DNA of 64,000 nucleotides, taken from assembly GCF_030527965.1 (NCBI RefSeq), contig NZ_JAUMZU010000015.1, positions 1 to 64,000 of the forward strand, read 5' to 3'. The DNA is from Neisseria sp. (lineage in GTDB: Bacteria; Pseudomonadota; Gammaproteobacteria; Burkholderiales; Neisseriaceae). This document shows positions 54,735 to 63,717 of this stretch, piece by piece; positions within the stretch are counted from its first letter, which is position 1; the number at the start of each line of letters is the position of its first letter. Under the pieces are notes generated by a model. The model made no database searches. It had not been told where the DNA came from and saw only the letters and a program-made list of their open reading frames with translations. A program made the position numbers and the translations under genes.

Positions 54735-55334
54735 TTAATAGCGGATACGTAAAATTGAAGCAGCTATCCAGACGACTTGATATAGTAAGGCCAGTAAGAA
54801 ACCACTTTGCAGCTGACCTGAGCTGAATATATTGCCTTGCTGTTTTTCTACTGATACACGATGCAAATAAAACAGCAAAATCATCAATATTTGCATTCCT
54901 ATCCAGAAAATTGGTTCTAACGCATACATTTGCAATAGCGCCGGTAGGATGTAACTAGACAGGCCGTGGGGATAGTTTATCCAAGCCAAGCCCAGCAGAC
55001 ACATGAAAGCAATTTGCATCAAGGCACCGCTGACGGCAAATAGGCTGATAAACGTGCCGGCATCCGCTACCCATAGTTTTTTATCTGGTGATTTGTGCCA
55101 TTTGTGTACGAAGAAAAAAAGACTTGCTATCGTAATATAAAATTGAGGAGCATAAAATGCTGAAAGATGGGTAATTCCGGCCATGCCGGGTAGCAATTTC
55201 CCCATTAACATGCCAGTTCCCAGCCATAATAATACACTTGCCCACAGCCATTGAAACATACCTTCTTTATAGGCCGTTATCAAGAAGATGCCGATATAAA
55301 CTATTAGGCACCACCAACCGAAATTTTCCGGCAT
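54735..55334 (-). CDS. multi-span membrane protein of unknown function
   Basis: A 199-residue integral membrane protein with about six spans (for example WWCLIVYIGIFLITA, FYITIASLFFFVHKW, IAFMCLLGLAWINY, ILMILLFYLHRV, LALLYQVVWIAASIL). I do not recognise a family. GCGGGG lies 6 bases before ATG 55334, which is preferred to an in-frame TTG at 55358 that would overlap dapF. It follows dapF by 20 bp and is probably co-transcribed. Confidence 0.65.
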   Translation of the reverse strand: MPENFGWWCLIVYIGIFLITAYKEGMFQWLWASVLLWLGTGMLMGKLLPGMAGITHLSAFYAPQFYITIASLFFFVHKWHKSPDKKLWVADAGTFISLFAVSGALMQIAFMCLLGLAWINYPHGLSSYILPALLQMYALEPIFWIGMQILMILLFYLHRVSVEKQQGNIFSSGQLQSGFLLALLYQVVWIAASILRIRY

Positions 55335-55354
55335 TTTTTTCCCCGCAGTTCGAA

Positions 55355-56203
55355 TCAATACTGCACTTTACCTTCGAAAACCGTTTTCGCGGGCCCCGTC
55401 ATAAGAACATCCGCTTCTGCCTGCCAAGTTACTAATAAGTTTCCCCCAGGTAGTTTGACATCAATCAGGCTCCCGCTTGATAATAATCCTAAACGAATGC
55501 CTGCTACGACTGCTGCACAGGCGCCGGTTCCGCAAGCTTGAGTTTCACCGACACCACGTTCGAATACGCGTAAATTAATATGCTCAGGGTCTACCACCTG
55601 CATAAATCCTACGTTGACACGGCTGGGAAAGCGTTCGTGTGCTTCAATTGCTTCTCCCCAAGTGTCAACAGGGGCGGTTGAAATATCATCAACCAAAATA
55701 ATGGCATGAGGATTGCCCATATTGACACAGCTCACTTGTACCGATTCCAAGCCAATCATAATAATATGGGTCAGCGCCTGCTCGTCTTCAGAATGCGGCG
55801 GAATAAATGGAATGTCTGCCGGAGAGAAGTGTGGCTTGCCCATGTTGACTGTTACTAAGCCGTTTTCTACCAACCTCGGCAGAATAATGCCGCGAGCCGT
55901 TTCTACGATAATTTCATTTTTATCGGTCAGGCCTTTATCGATTACAAAGCGCACAAAACAGCGGGCGCCATTGCCGCATTGTTCCACTTCGTTGCCATCT
56001 GCGTTAAAAATACGATATCGGAAATCTGCGGTATCGGTTTGCGGTTTTTCTACTAATAACAATTGATCAAAGCCGATGCCGGTATGACGGTCAGCCCATT
56101 GAGTTAAAGGTGCTTCAGCTGGATTAAATGATTGGTTGATGCCATCAATCACCATAAAATCATTGCCTAAACCGTGCATCTTTGTAAATTTCAGCGTTTT
56201 CAT
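55355..56203 (-). CDS. dapF: diaminopimelate epimerase
   Basis: DapF converts LL- to meso-diaminopimelate for lysine and peptidoglycan. The 282-residue product opens [18 protein letters not shown] and has both catalytic cysteines, in [14 protein letters not shown] and [17 protein letters not shown] 56203 follows AAGGAAG; the frame extends 26 codons upstream but that part lacks family character. The membrane protein gene follows it. Confidence 0.96.
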   Translation of the reverse strand: MKTLKFTKMHGLGNDFMVIDGINQSFNPAEAPLTQWADRHTGIGFDQLLLVEKPQTDTADFRYRIFNADGNEVEQCGNGARCFVRFVIDKGLTDKNEIIVETARGIILPRLVENGLVTVNMGKPHFSPADIPFIPPHSEDEQALTHIIMIGLESVQVSCVNMGNPHAIILVDDISTAPVDTWGEAIEAHERFPSRVNVGFMQVVDPEHINLRVFERGVGETQACGTGACAAVVAGIRLGLLSSGSLIDVKLPGGNLLVTWQAEADVLMTGPAKTVFEGKVQY

Positions 56204-56904
56204 CTCTAAACAGCTTCCTTTTTGACCGGCTGCAAGTGCAAAACCGATGTCTTTTATTGTCAGGACGACTTTATAACACAAGCTCTCGTCTTGTTCTATA
56301 TCCTATACCAAGGATTATGGCTTTCTTTTTCTCTTAATCAGTGCCAGCAATCAGCTGTTTCATAGGTAAGTGTATTAATTAGTATGGTTACATTTGGCTA
56401 CATAACTTTAGATGCTATATTTTTGTGCATGATGAATTTTGTAAATTTCGTAACAATTTCTTTTGTGTTTTATTCCTTGTATTTAGTTGAAGTGGTAAAA
56501 AAGAAACATTATAAACGGCAATTTATCTAAATAATCGGTATTTATTTAAATAAAATATTGATTGTGAGATGCACAAAAAATGTCATTTTAATTATGAAAA
56601 TACCATTTAAATAAAAAATTAATACATTGTTTTTAAATGAATAAATTTATCATTATGGCATGTGTTTTTATTTGGACGACGTAAATTGTCATCTGCTGAC
56701 TATTAACGGCAAGCGTTTTGGTTATCCTATATGGATAACATGGTTTTTTCTTTCGTTTTTCAAAATAATTTTGACAAAACTGCTATTGATATTTTTCTTT
56801 GAAACAGACAAAATACGCTCAAGAACAACGCAAGCAAAGCAGCGAAAGCGCTTGCTGATACAAAAAAATTACATCTTACAACATTACGAACTAAGGAAAA
56901 TGTC
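56204..56904. promoter_or_regulatory. 701-bp very AT-rich region
   Basis: No convincing gene. From ~56390 to 56800 the sequence is markedly AT-rich compared with its neighbours and has many A/T palindromic words such as TATTTATTTAAATAAAATA (56539 region). An open frame at 56660-56908 (82 codons) is possible but has no ribosome binding site. Near the end GCAAGC/GCTTGC (56830-56835, 56850-56855) with an inner GC-GAAA-GC forms a stem upstream of the small protein gene. No uptake sequence occurs between 54660 and 58280. Confidence 0.5.
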
Positions 56905-57093
56905 ATGAAAAAACATATGGATACTGTTATTCCGTTAGCAATAGGATTGTTTCTGCAATTTGTTGTTTTGGCAATTATTTTGATGAGCGATCCTCAAACG
57001 TTGGCGACACATAGCAACCCAATCGGAACGCCGGGTGCTGAGGTATTGAGCCAGACTCTGCAAAGTGCTTCTACGTTAGGTATGAATAAATAA
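56905..57093 (+). CDS. 62-residue single-span membrane peptide
   Basis: A small protein with one clear hydrophobic span (~residues 8-27, VIPLAIGLFLQFVVLAIILM) after a short basic start (MKKHMD) and a Ser/Thr/Pro/Gly-rich tail. CTAAGGAAA lies 6-7 bases before ATG 56905, and a very strong terminator follows 20 bp after the stop, so a real transcription unit is likely. I do not recognise the family. A toxin, a leader or a regulator of a membrane complex are all conceivable, and none can be chosen. Confidence 0.55.
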   Translation: MKKHMDTVIPLAIGLFLQFVVLAIILMSDPQTLATHSNPIGTPGAEVLSQTLQSASTLGMNK

Positions 57094-57109
57094 GTTTTTA
57101 GAAAAACAT

Positions 57110-57160
57110 AAACCCGGGCGGTCGATATTCATTCGAAATATCGACCGCCCGGGTTTTATT
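57110..57160 (+). terminator. very strong intrinsic terminator (19-20 bp perfect stem)
   Basis: 57111-57129 pairs perfectly with 57137-57155 (GC-rich core CCCGGGCGGTCGATA), A57110-T57156 adds a 20th pair, and the loop is CATTCGA. It is followed by TTATTATG. It is unrelated to the uptake-sequence terminators and the longest perfect stem seen here. Confidence 0.92.
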
Positions 57161-57250
57161 ATGCGCCACTGGAACTTTCTTAATTTAGAATGACTCTTAG
57201 TTACTTATAAATCTTAGAATACTTCAAAACAACAGAGAGAGCTTAATCTT

Positions 57251-57562
57251 ATGAAAAAAATCTTTTTTGGACTTATTACAAGCCTGGCTTTTTCAGGTAT
57301 GGCGTTGGCCGCAGTTGAAGATGTGCAGTTTTATGAGAAGGCCAGCCAAGCGAAAACACCCATCAAAGGCAAATTGGCGCTTCGTTTGACCATCAAGCCG
57401 GATGGTTATACTGAAAATATTAAAGTGGCTCGCAGTAGTGGTTCTCAAAAGATTGATGAGGCGGCGGTAGAATGGATGTTACACCAGCAACTGCGGCCGG
57501 TTTCGCAAAATGGTGAGGCTAGGGCGTTCAGTACCATCAAAGAAATCAAATATGGATATTGA
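57251..57562 (+). CDS. exported TonB C-terminal-domain-like protein
   Basis: A 103-residue protein: signal peptide MKKIFFGLITSLAFSGMALA, then a short TonB-C-like fold (KGKLALRLTIKPDGYTENIKVARSSGSQKIDEAAVEWM). Unlike TonB it has no membrane anchor plus proline-rich spacer, so it is a free periplasmic domain. A role in contacting outer-membrane receptors or the envelope is only suggested by the fold. Confidence 0.7.
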   Translation: MKKIFFGLITSLAFSGMALAAVEDVQFYEKASQAKTPIKGKLALRLTIKPDGYTENIKVARSSGSQKIDEAAVEWMLHQQLRPVSQNGEARAFSTIKEIKYGY

Positions 57563-57782
57563 GTAATTTTGCAGGCAAAATGAGGTTTGGAGAAGAATCT
57601 GGTTTTGCCTGTAATTTTAAATAGGAAGCCTGCAATCGATATGGGCGGTTTCTGTTTGTTTTCTGCCGTAAAGGATGTTTGTTGTGCTATCCTTCTAATA
57701 GGAATCAGTTGCTCATTTTTTAATACACGGTTCCATCGAAATATAGCTATACTGACGTATCTTAATTTATTCGGGTTTATTT

Positions 57783-58265
57783 ATGAAACTACTTTATGCG
57801 TCGCTTCTTGTTCTGCCCTGTTTGGCCGCATGCAGCGCAGATCCGTCTGGCATGTCGGTTAACCTTGGTATCGGCAGCAGCATCGGCCGCCATGTTGGTT
57901 TGGGTACTTCGGTAAACATTCCTGTGGGTATGGCGGGTAAGAAACCGAATGCAGGCGGTGTCAATGTCATTGACGAACAGATTGTTACCCATTTCGATGC
58001 GCAGGGGAATACCAGTGAGTCTGCGGTTAAAGGCGGGTTTTATCGTCAACTTATCAGCAAGCGGAATAATAGCGAATATATCGTGCAGGATTTCTACGAA
58101 GATAATGCGAAGAAACGAACGGATCCGATGGTGTTGTCACGTAATCAGTTAATGGATTTTAATGCCCATCCGCAAGATGGCACGCTGACGGTTTACGCAT
58201 ATAATGGCAATATCATGCGTCAGCAAACTTATCAAAGTGGTAAGCTGACGAATGCGAAATATTGA
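57783..58265 (+). CDS. putative lipoprotein of unknown function
   Basis: A 160-residue precursor with lipobox LPCLAAC (Cys16) after a short signal. The mature start is Gly/Ser-rich (GMSVNLGIGSSIGRHVGLGTSVNIPVG), followed by VIDEQIVTHFDAQGNTSESAVKGGFYRQ and VQDFYEDNAKKRTDPM. It resembles a lipoprotein family I associate with Neisseria, but I cannot name it safely. The two-strand repeats (HFDAQGNTSES, YNGNIMRQQTYQSGKLTNAK) recall MORN-like output strands. An uptake-pair terminator follows. Confidence 0.65.
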   Translation: MKLLYASLLVLPCLAACSADPSGMSVNLGIGSSIGRHVGLGTSVNIPVGMAGKKPNAGGVNVIDEQIVTHFDAQGNTSESAVKGGFYRQLISKRNNSEYIVQDFYEDNAKKRTDPMVLSRNQLMDFNAHPQDGTLTVYAYNGNIMRQQTYQSGKLTNAKY

Positions 58266-58274
58266 TTTTTATAG

Positions 58275-58316
58275 AAAAAAGCCTGTCTGAAAATATTTTT
58301 CAGACAGGCTTTTTTT
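58275..58316. terminator. bidirectional terminator (inverted uptake pair)
   Basis: AAAAAAGCCTGTCTGAAAA and its complement around TAT (58275-58316). Between the lipoprotein gene and convergent ansA. Confidence 0.88.
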
Positions 58317-58322
58317 GTGTTT

Positions 58323-59306
58323 TCAAATTAAATTCAAATGCTGCAATTCTTGTTCTATCCAAGCTGCGCTGGCTTTTTTGCTGATGGCTAAAGTTAGCAG
58401 CGCAACGGCGGTTTCCAGATTGCATTTCCCTCCGCTTATAAGCCCGGTTGTGCGTAAAGCGTTGCCTTGAGCATAGAGCGGTGCGGCTCTCCCTTGAGGT
58501 ACTTGGCTGATGTTCAATAGCAATCCACCTTGAGAAACGTAATCAGCTGCGGCAGTTACTAGGCTTTCGTTATTAGGGGCGTTGCCGTGACCGTAGGTTT
58601 GCAGGATAACGGCTTGGGCATGACTTTTAGCCAGATTTTTTGCTATGACATCAGCCATCTGGCCCGGAATCAATGTATAACAAGCGACATTTGCCTCAAC
58701 ATCAAGAGGCTGTATGTTGAATGGTGCGTTTTCTTTTTCAGAGAGGCATAGTTCTTGCCAGCCTTGTTTCGGATGCCAACGGCCTAGTGTTCCAAAATGA
58801 GGATTACTGAATCCTTCCGCAGTTTCCGTGCTGGTTTTGCTGCTGCCTATCGGTGAGAGCAACTTGCCGTTAAAGGCGATGGCAACTTCTCTGAAGTTCG
58901 GCAGTTGCAGGGCGGCAATGGCGGTTGCCAGGTTTAGCGGGGCATCGCTGCCGTTGCTGTCAAAAGGCCATTGCGAACCGGTCAGTATGACGGGTTTTTT
59001 GAGGCCTTGCAGCGCTAGCGCGAATAGGTTGGCGGTGTAAGCGAGCGTATCGGTGCCGTGCAGTACCAAAATGCCGTCGTATTGAGGTATTGCATTTTGG
59101 AGCAGCATCAGCCAGTCTTGCCAGTTTTGCAGGGTCACGGCAGAAGAGTCGATGAGCGGACGGCAGATATGCCAATCGAAGTCGCAGAGGTTGGTAAACG
59201 GCGCCAAGGCTTTTGTTGCCAAGGTGGCGTCTGGGCTTAGGCCTTTACTTCCGGCGCTCATACCTATGGTGCCGCCAGTGTACAGAACAAAAATGTGCTT
59301 TTTCAT
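58323..59306 (-). CDS. ansA: L-asparaginase, type I
   Basis: Hydrolyses asparagine to aspartate and ammonia. The 327-residue cytoplasmic product (no signal peptide) has the nucleophile Thr in FVLYTGGTIGMSAG and the second Thr-Asp in ILVLHGTDTLAYTA, plus the PVILTGSQWPFD segment. These fit the E. coli AnsA-like type I enzymes. speB is 25 bp upstream on the same strand, so the two nitrogen-releasing hydrolases probably form one transcript. Confidence 0.93.
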   Translation of the reverse strand: MKKHIFVLYTGGTIGMSAGSKGLSPDATLATKALAPFTNLCDFDWHICRPLIDSSAVTLQNWQDWLMLLQNAIPQYDGILVLHGTDTLAYTANLFALALQGLKKPVILTGSQWPFDSNGSDAPLNLATAIAALQLPNFREVAIAFNGKLLSPIGSSKTSTETAEGFSNPHFGTLGRWHPKQGWQELCLSEKENAPFNIQPLDVEANVACYTLIPGQMADVIAKNLAKSHAQAVILQTYGHGNAPNNESLVTAAADYVSQGGLLLNISQVPQGRAAPLYAQGNALRTTGLISGGKCNLETAVALLTLAISKKASAAWIEQELQHLNLI

Positions 59307-59331
59307 CCGTTTCCTTGTTTTCAGACAGGCA

Positions 59332-60300
59332 TTACCATTTGCCGGCCACTTTTTTATTGCGCATCAGGCAAAGCATGTCCGCCGCGACGTGTGCGGCGGC
59401 GATGGCGGTAATTTCAGCGTTATCGTAGGCGGGAGCCACTTCGACTACGTCCATTCCTACAATATTCAAGTCACCGAGTTTGCGGATGATGCTTAAAGCA
59501 GTATGCGAATTGAGCCCTCCGGGAACGGGCGTGCCGGTTCCGGGTGCAAATGCAGGATCAAGGCAGTCGATGTCGAAGGTGAGATAAACCGGGCGCCCAC
59601 CGATGATTTCGTAGATGCGTTGTACGGTTGCTTCGATGCCGTTCTCGTTAATCCATGGTGCGAATAACATATTCATACCCATAAAATCGCTGTTCCATGT
59701 GCGTATTCCGGCTTGGACCGAGGTTTTAGGGTCAATCAAACCATTTTTAATGGCTTTGTAAAACATTGTGCCGTGATTGAGCGAATCTTCGGCATCATCC
59801 GGCCATGTGTCGCAATGGGCGTCGAAATGCAACAGACTTAAAGGCTTGCCGTATTTTTCGGCATGCGCTTGTAGCAGGGGATAAGTGATGTAGTGATCGC
59901 CGCCGAAGGTTAGCATTTTGGCGTTTGAATGGTTGATAATTTGTCGGGCGTGGTCAACGATGCTTTCGCGGATGGTCCACGGTTGGTGCGCGTCGAACCA
60001 ACAATCGCCGTAGTCGATAACGGCCAAATCATCGAAGGGGTCGAAACCCCACGGAAACAGATTCAATTCGGCCAGCTGCACGCTGGCGGCACGGATGGCG
60101 GCGGGGCCTAGGCGTGCGCCCGGTCGGAATGTGGTGGCCAAGTCAAGCGGCACGCCGGATACGACCACGTCGGCGCCTTCCAGATTGCGCGTATAAGTGC
60201 GGCGTATAAAGGATAATGCGCCGGAATAGGTGTTTTCAATAATGCTGCCCATCAGGCCATTGCGACGGAAGGCGCCGTCGCCGTGAATTTTGTCGTTCAT
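59332..60300 (-). CDS. speB: agmatinase
   Basis: Agmatinase hydrolyses agmatine to putrescine and urea with two Mn ions. The 322-residue ureohydrolase shows all metal motifs: TFGGDHYITYPLL, HFDAHCDTW and TFDIDCLDPAFAPGTGTPVPGG. In the last motif GxPxPGG fits agmatinases and guanidinobutyrases, and substrate discrimination from sequence is imperfect. No arginine decarboxylase lies in the window. Runs into ansA, with a single uptake sequence (59322-59333) at the junction. Confidence 0.9.
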   Translation of the reverse strand: MNDKIHGDGAFRRNGLMGSIIENTYSGALSFIRRTYTRNLEGADVVVSGVPLDLATTFRPGARLGPAAIRAASVQLAELNLFPWGFDPFDDLAVIDYGDCWFDAHQPWTIRESIVDHARQIINHSNAKMLTFGGDHYITYPLLQAHAEKYGKPLSLLHFDAHCDTWPDDAEDSLNHGTMFYKAIKNGLIDPKTSVQAGIRTWNSDFMGMNMLFAPWINENGIEATVQRIYEIIGGRPVYLTFDIDCLDPAFAPGTGTPVPGGLNSHTALSIIRKLGDLNIVGMDVVEVAPAYDNAEITAIAAAHVAADMLCLMRNKKVAGKW

Positions 60301-60389
60301 ATGCGATTTCCTTGATTGGCTTTATCTATAAATGATAAATCGAGCAGATTGGGGTCGATGGTTGGAATAACGGCTCGGCTGTTTCTATA

Positions 60390-60436
60390 AGCCTGTCTGA
60401 AAAGCGTTATGCTCGGAAGCAGATTTCAGACAGGCA
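60390..60436 (-). terminator. inverted uptake pair after dedA
   Basis: AGCCTGTCTGAAA (60390-60402) and TTTCAGACAGGC (60425-60436) with a ~22-base loop. Weaker than the tight pairs because of the loop. Confidence 0.55.
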
Positions 60437-60457
60437 TTTGGGTGTTCGGCATGGCTT

Positions 60458-61153
60458 TTATGAGTTACGGTTGGGCTCTTCCGACTTTTTTTCCATGCGA
60501 GCCTCTTTACGCTTTTGCCGCATTTCGCTGAGCTTTGCGCGATAAAAGCGGGTGCGCTGCTTTTTTTTCCATAGGAAATAACACAATATCAATATGCCGA
60601 TGCCAACTATAGTCAGTAAGCCGTATTGGAACTGGTGTATCTTATGCATTAACCATTCACGGTTGGATGCACCGTAGTCGCCGAGGTAAACCCAAAGCGG
60701 TACGGAAATCAGGGCGGCAAAACCGTCCATGATCAGGAAACGCATATAAGAAACTCTGCCGCTGATGCCGGCAGTAATAAACATCGGCGTGCGCAAGCCC
60801 GGCAGGAAACGGGCGATGAATAACACCCAATTGCCGTATTTATCGAATTTTTCCTGCACTTGGGCATAGCGTTCCGGCGTCATCACCCGTGCAATCGGTT
60901 TAAATCTCAGGATCTTATCGCCATATAAGCGGCCGGCAGCAAACATCATGCCGTCTCCGGCCAATACACCAATCATTCCGACTAGAAACATTACGTGAAC
61001 ATTGGCATAACCTAAGCCGGAGATTACCCCGCCGGTCGCCAAAGTGACGTCTTCAGGAATCGGCACGCCAAAGCCGCAGGCAATCAGTACGAGAAAAACT
61101 GCGGCATAACCGTATTGTGTAAAAAAAGATTCCAATAGGGCAAAAGAAATCAT
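60458..61153 (-). CDS. DedA family membrane protein
   Basis: A 231-residue protein with about five spans and a basic cytoplasmic tail (QRTRFYRAKLSEMRQKRKEARMEKK). The DedA/VTT fold is seen in CGFGVPIPEDVTLATGGVISG (with the acidic Glu-Asp) and in ARFLPGLRTPMFITAGISG (with the conserved Arg). Family members help flip undecaprenyl phosphate or other polyprenyl lipids and keep membrane potential. Substrate here is unknown. Confidence 0.9.
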   Translation of the reverse strand: MISFALLESFFTQYGYAAVFLVLIACGFGVPIPEDVTLATGGVISGLGYANVHVMFLVGMIGVLAGDGMMFAAGRLYGDKILRFKPIARVMTPERYAQVQEKFDKYGNWVLFIARFLPGLRTPMFITAGISGRVSYMRFLIMDGFAALISVPLWVYLGDYGASNREWLMHKIHQFQYGLLTIVGIGILILCYFLWKKKQRTRFYRAKLSEMRQKRKEARMEKKSEEPNRNS

Positions 61154-61210
61154 AGCCCTGCTTCCTTTGTTGAAAATGGTTGTTTGAAACAGCTGTGAAA
61201 TATTATGTTC

Positions 61211-61250
61211 AAGCCCCGTCTGCTATTCTAACAGACAGGGGCTTGTTTTT
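61211..61250. terminator. hairpin between dedA and glmM
   Basis: AAGCCCCGTCTG (61211-61222) pairs with CAGACAGGGGCTT (61232-61244) with one bulged A, followed on the plus strand by GTTTTTT. The T-run is on the strand opposite to both neighbouring minus-strand genes, so its job is unclear. Confidence 0.45.
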
Positions 61251-61265
61251 TCGCTTGGCAGGAGA

Positions 61266-62615
61266 TTATTTTTTCGATTTTGCCGGAGGATTCTGAATTG
61301 CTGCGGCAATCCGTTCCGCTCCGGACTGTGCCCAGTCGGACTGTTTGGCTTCTACCATTACGCGCACGACCGGTTCGGTTCCCGACGCTCGCAACACGAC
61401 GCGGCCTTTGCCTTCCAACTCTTTTTCCACTTCGGCCAATACTTCTTTCGATACGCTTTGCCAATCTTGGCCTTTTTGAATGCGCACGTTAATCATGGTT
61501 TGCGGGTAGGGCTGCCAGTCGAGAGCGGTGGCCAAATCTTGTTTGAGCGTGCGGATGGCGGCCAAAACTTGCAGGGCGGAAATGATGCCGTCGCCGGTAT
61601 TGTGTTTGTCCATGCACAGAATATGACCTGAGGCTTCGCCGCCAAGCAACCAGCCGCGTTGGTGGAGCTGTTCCAATACATAACGGTCACCCACTTTGGC
61701 TCGGGCAAACGCAACGCCTTGCTCTTTCAAGGCTAATTCCATTGCCATGTTGGTCATGACGGTGCCAACCACACCGCCGATGTTCAGGCCTTCTTTGGCA
61801 CGGGCTTTGGCGATGACGTAAATCAGGCTGTCGCCATCGTATACTTTGCCGTTTTTATCCACCATCATCAGCCGGTCGCCGTCACCGTCCAGTGCGACGC
61901 CGTAGTCGGCATCATTTTGCAATACGGCGGCCTGCAAAGCTTTGGTATGAGTGGCGCCGCATTTCTGATTGATGTTGTAACCGTCGGGTTCGTCGCCGAT
62001 GGTTACGACTTTGGCCCCCAATTCATGGAATACTTTCGGGGCAACGTGGTAGCCGGCACCGTTGGCCGTGTCGACCACTAATTTAAGACCGCGCAAGTCC
62101 AGATGGCTGGGGAAGGTTGATTTGCAAAATTCGATGTAACGATCGTCTGCACCGTTAATGCGGCGGGCGCGGCCTAAACGGTCGGACGGCATGGTTTTCA
62201 TTTCTTCGTCTAATTTCGCTTCGATTTCCAGCTCGATTTCGTCGCTCAGCTTCACACCGCCTTCGGCAAAGAATTTGATGCCGTTGTCGGAATAAACGTT
62301 ATGCGAGGCGGAAATCATTACGCCGGCAGCCAAGCGCAGCGCGCGGGTTAGATAGGCCACTCCGGGAGTCGGCAAGGGGCCTGTCTGAATGACGTTTACA
62401 CCGGCAGCGGTAAAGCCGGCAACCAATGCTGCTTCCAGCATGTAGCCTGAAATGCGGGTGTCTTTGCCGATGATGACGGTAGGTTTTTGTTCGTTGTCAT
62501 GCTGAACTAAAACCTGACCGGCGGCATAGCCGAGTTTTAAGACAAAATCAGGGGTAATCGGAAACTGACCGACTTCACCACGTACGCCGTCGGTGCCGAA
62601 ATATTTTTTAGCCAT
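61266..62615 (-). CDS. glmM: phosphoglucosamine mutase
   Basis: GlmM isomerises glucosamine 6-phosphate to 1-phosphate for UDP-GlcNAc. The 449-residue product opens [19 protein letters not shown]. The phosphoserine loop reads [19 protein letters not shown], where the usual Pro after Asn is Val. The metal loop [11 protein letters not shown] and the sugar loop GGEASGHI are intact. ATG 62615 is used; an in-frame GTG at 62627 overlaps the ribosome binding site. One uptake sequence lies inside (62383-62393). Downstream of folP on the same strand, as in the ftsH-folP-glmM order of E. coli. Confidence 0.96.
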   Translation of the reverse strand: MAKKYFGTDGVRGEVGQFPITPDFVLKLGYAAGQVLVQHDNEQKPTVIIGKDTRISGYMLEAALVAGFTAAGVNVIQTGPLPTPGVAYLTRALRLAAGVMISASHNVYSDNGIKFFAEGGVKLSDEIELEIEAKLDEEMKTMPSDRLGRARRINGADDRYIEFCKSTFPSHLDLRGLKLVVDTANGAGYHVAPKVFHELGAKVVTIGDEPDGYNINQKCGATHTKALQAAVLQNDADYGVALDGDGDRLMMVDKNGKVYDGDSLIYVIAKARAKEGLNIGGVVGTVMTNMAMELALKEQGVAFARAKVGDRYVLEQLHQRGWLLGGEASGHILCMDKHNTGDGIISALQVLAAIRTLKQDLATALDWQPYPQTMINVRIQKGQDWQSVSKEVLAEVEKELEGKGRVVLRASGTEPVVRVMVEAKQSDWAQSGAERIAAAIQNPPAKSKK

Positions 62616-62710
62616 CTTGAAAGACACTCCAAATTAATAAACGAATGTTTGATTGCCCGACAAAACATATTGCCTGTCGAGTTAATAAAAATAGAAATTA
62701 TCGCACATAA

Positions 62711-62738
62711 TCTTGTCTGAATTTTTCAGACAGGCTTT
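62711..62738 (-). terminator. degenerate uptake-pair hairpin between folP and glmM
   Basis: CTTGTCTGAA (62712-62721) and TTCAGACAGG around TTT. One arm is mutated (CT to TT). Position fits partial termination after folP. Confidence 0.5.
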
Positions 62739-62780
62739 ACAGGCTGATATTGCTTACAGACGGTCAGTTGATATTGTTTC

Positions 62781-63620
62781 TTAGCCAAGCGTGTTCCAGA
62801 CTTTTAGCGCATCTACCGTTGCTTTGACATCATGCACGCGGATGATTTTTGCGCCTCGTGCCACTCCGGCAAGTGCGGCGGTAACGCTGCCGACTACGCG
62901 CGCTTTGGGCTCGGTTTCTCCGGTGAGCTCGCCAATCATACGCTTTCGGGAAACGCCGATGAGCAGGGGTAGAGCGCATGTGTTGATGAGTTCATCCAAA
63001 TGCCGCATCAGTAAAATATTATGGGTTAATGTTTTACCGAAACCAAATCCGGGGTCTAATACGATGCGTTCGCGAGTGATGCCCGCTGCGGTGCATGCGG
63101 CTATTCTTGATTGCAAATATTTGCCGACTTCTGCTACCACGTCTTGATATTGTGGGTTTTCCTGCATGGTTTCAGGCAGGCCTTGCATATGCATTAAACA
63201 GATGCCGGTCTTTGGAAAGCGAGCCAGTAAAGCCGTTGCACCTTCGTCTTCCAATGCTTGAACATCATTGATGATGTCTGCCAAACCGGCTTCCAATGCA
63301 CGTTGCATGATAGAGGTGCGGCGGGTATCCAGGCTGATCGGGATATTCCATGTAATCAGTTTTTCAAGCACCGGCGCTATGCGATTCCATTCTTCTTCCG
63401 GCGAAACATAAGCGGAACCCGGGCGGGTGGATTCGCCACCGATGTCTAGAATATCGGCGCCTTCTTGTCGTAACTTTTCGGCATGCTGTAAAGCGGTATG
63501 GATGTTTTGTGAATAGTTGCCGCCGTCAGAAAAAGAATCGGGCGTCAGGTTGACGATGCCCATGATTTTCGGTGTGGCCAGATCGATTTGAAAACGGCCT
63601 GCTTGCCATTGGTAAGTCAT
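62781..63620 (-). CDS. folP: dihydropteroate synthase
   Basis: FolP joins 6-hydroxymethyl-dihydropterin diphosphate and p-aminobenzoate. It is the sulfonamide target. The 279-residue TIM-barrel has the signature [32 protein letters not shown], and the C-terminal [15 protein letters not shown] did not see the two-residue SG insertion known from resistant meningococci at a level I could verify. It lies between ftsH and glmM on the minus strand. Confidence 0.96.
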   Translation of the reverse strand: MTYQWQAGRFQIDLATPKIMGIVNLTPDSFSDGGNYSQNIHTALQHAEKLRQEGADILDIGGESTRPGSAYVSPEEEWNRIAPVLEKLITWNIPISLDTRRTSIMQRALEAGLADIINDVQALEDEGATALLARFPKTGICLMHMQGLPETMQENPQYQDVVAEVGKYLQSRIAACTAAGITRERIVLDPGFGFGKTLTHNILLMRHLDELINTCALPLLIGVSRKRMIGELTGETEPKARVVGSVTAALAGVARGAKIIRVHDVKATVDALKVWNTLG

Positions 63621-63682
63621 AAGATTTGCTTGTGTAATTCGAAATAAACAGATGATAAGCGATAAGTTTGAAGTAAACAGAT

Positions 63683-63715
63683 AAATGCCTGTCTGAAATG
63701 TTCAGACAGGCATTT
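63683..63715 (-). terminator. uptake-pair terminator after ftsH
   Basis: AAATGCCTGTCTGAA (63683-63697) and its complement (63701-63715) around ATG, immediately after the ftsH stop. Confidence 0.85.
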
Positions 63716-63717
63716 TA

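Noticed and set aside
57587..57862. A 91-codon frame between the TonB-C-like gene and the lipoprotein
   Set aside because: It lacks a ribosome binding site, overlaps the lipoprotein start in another frame and has no protein-like composition.
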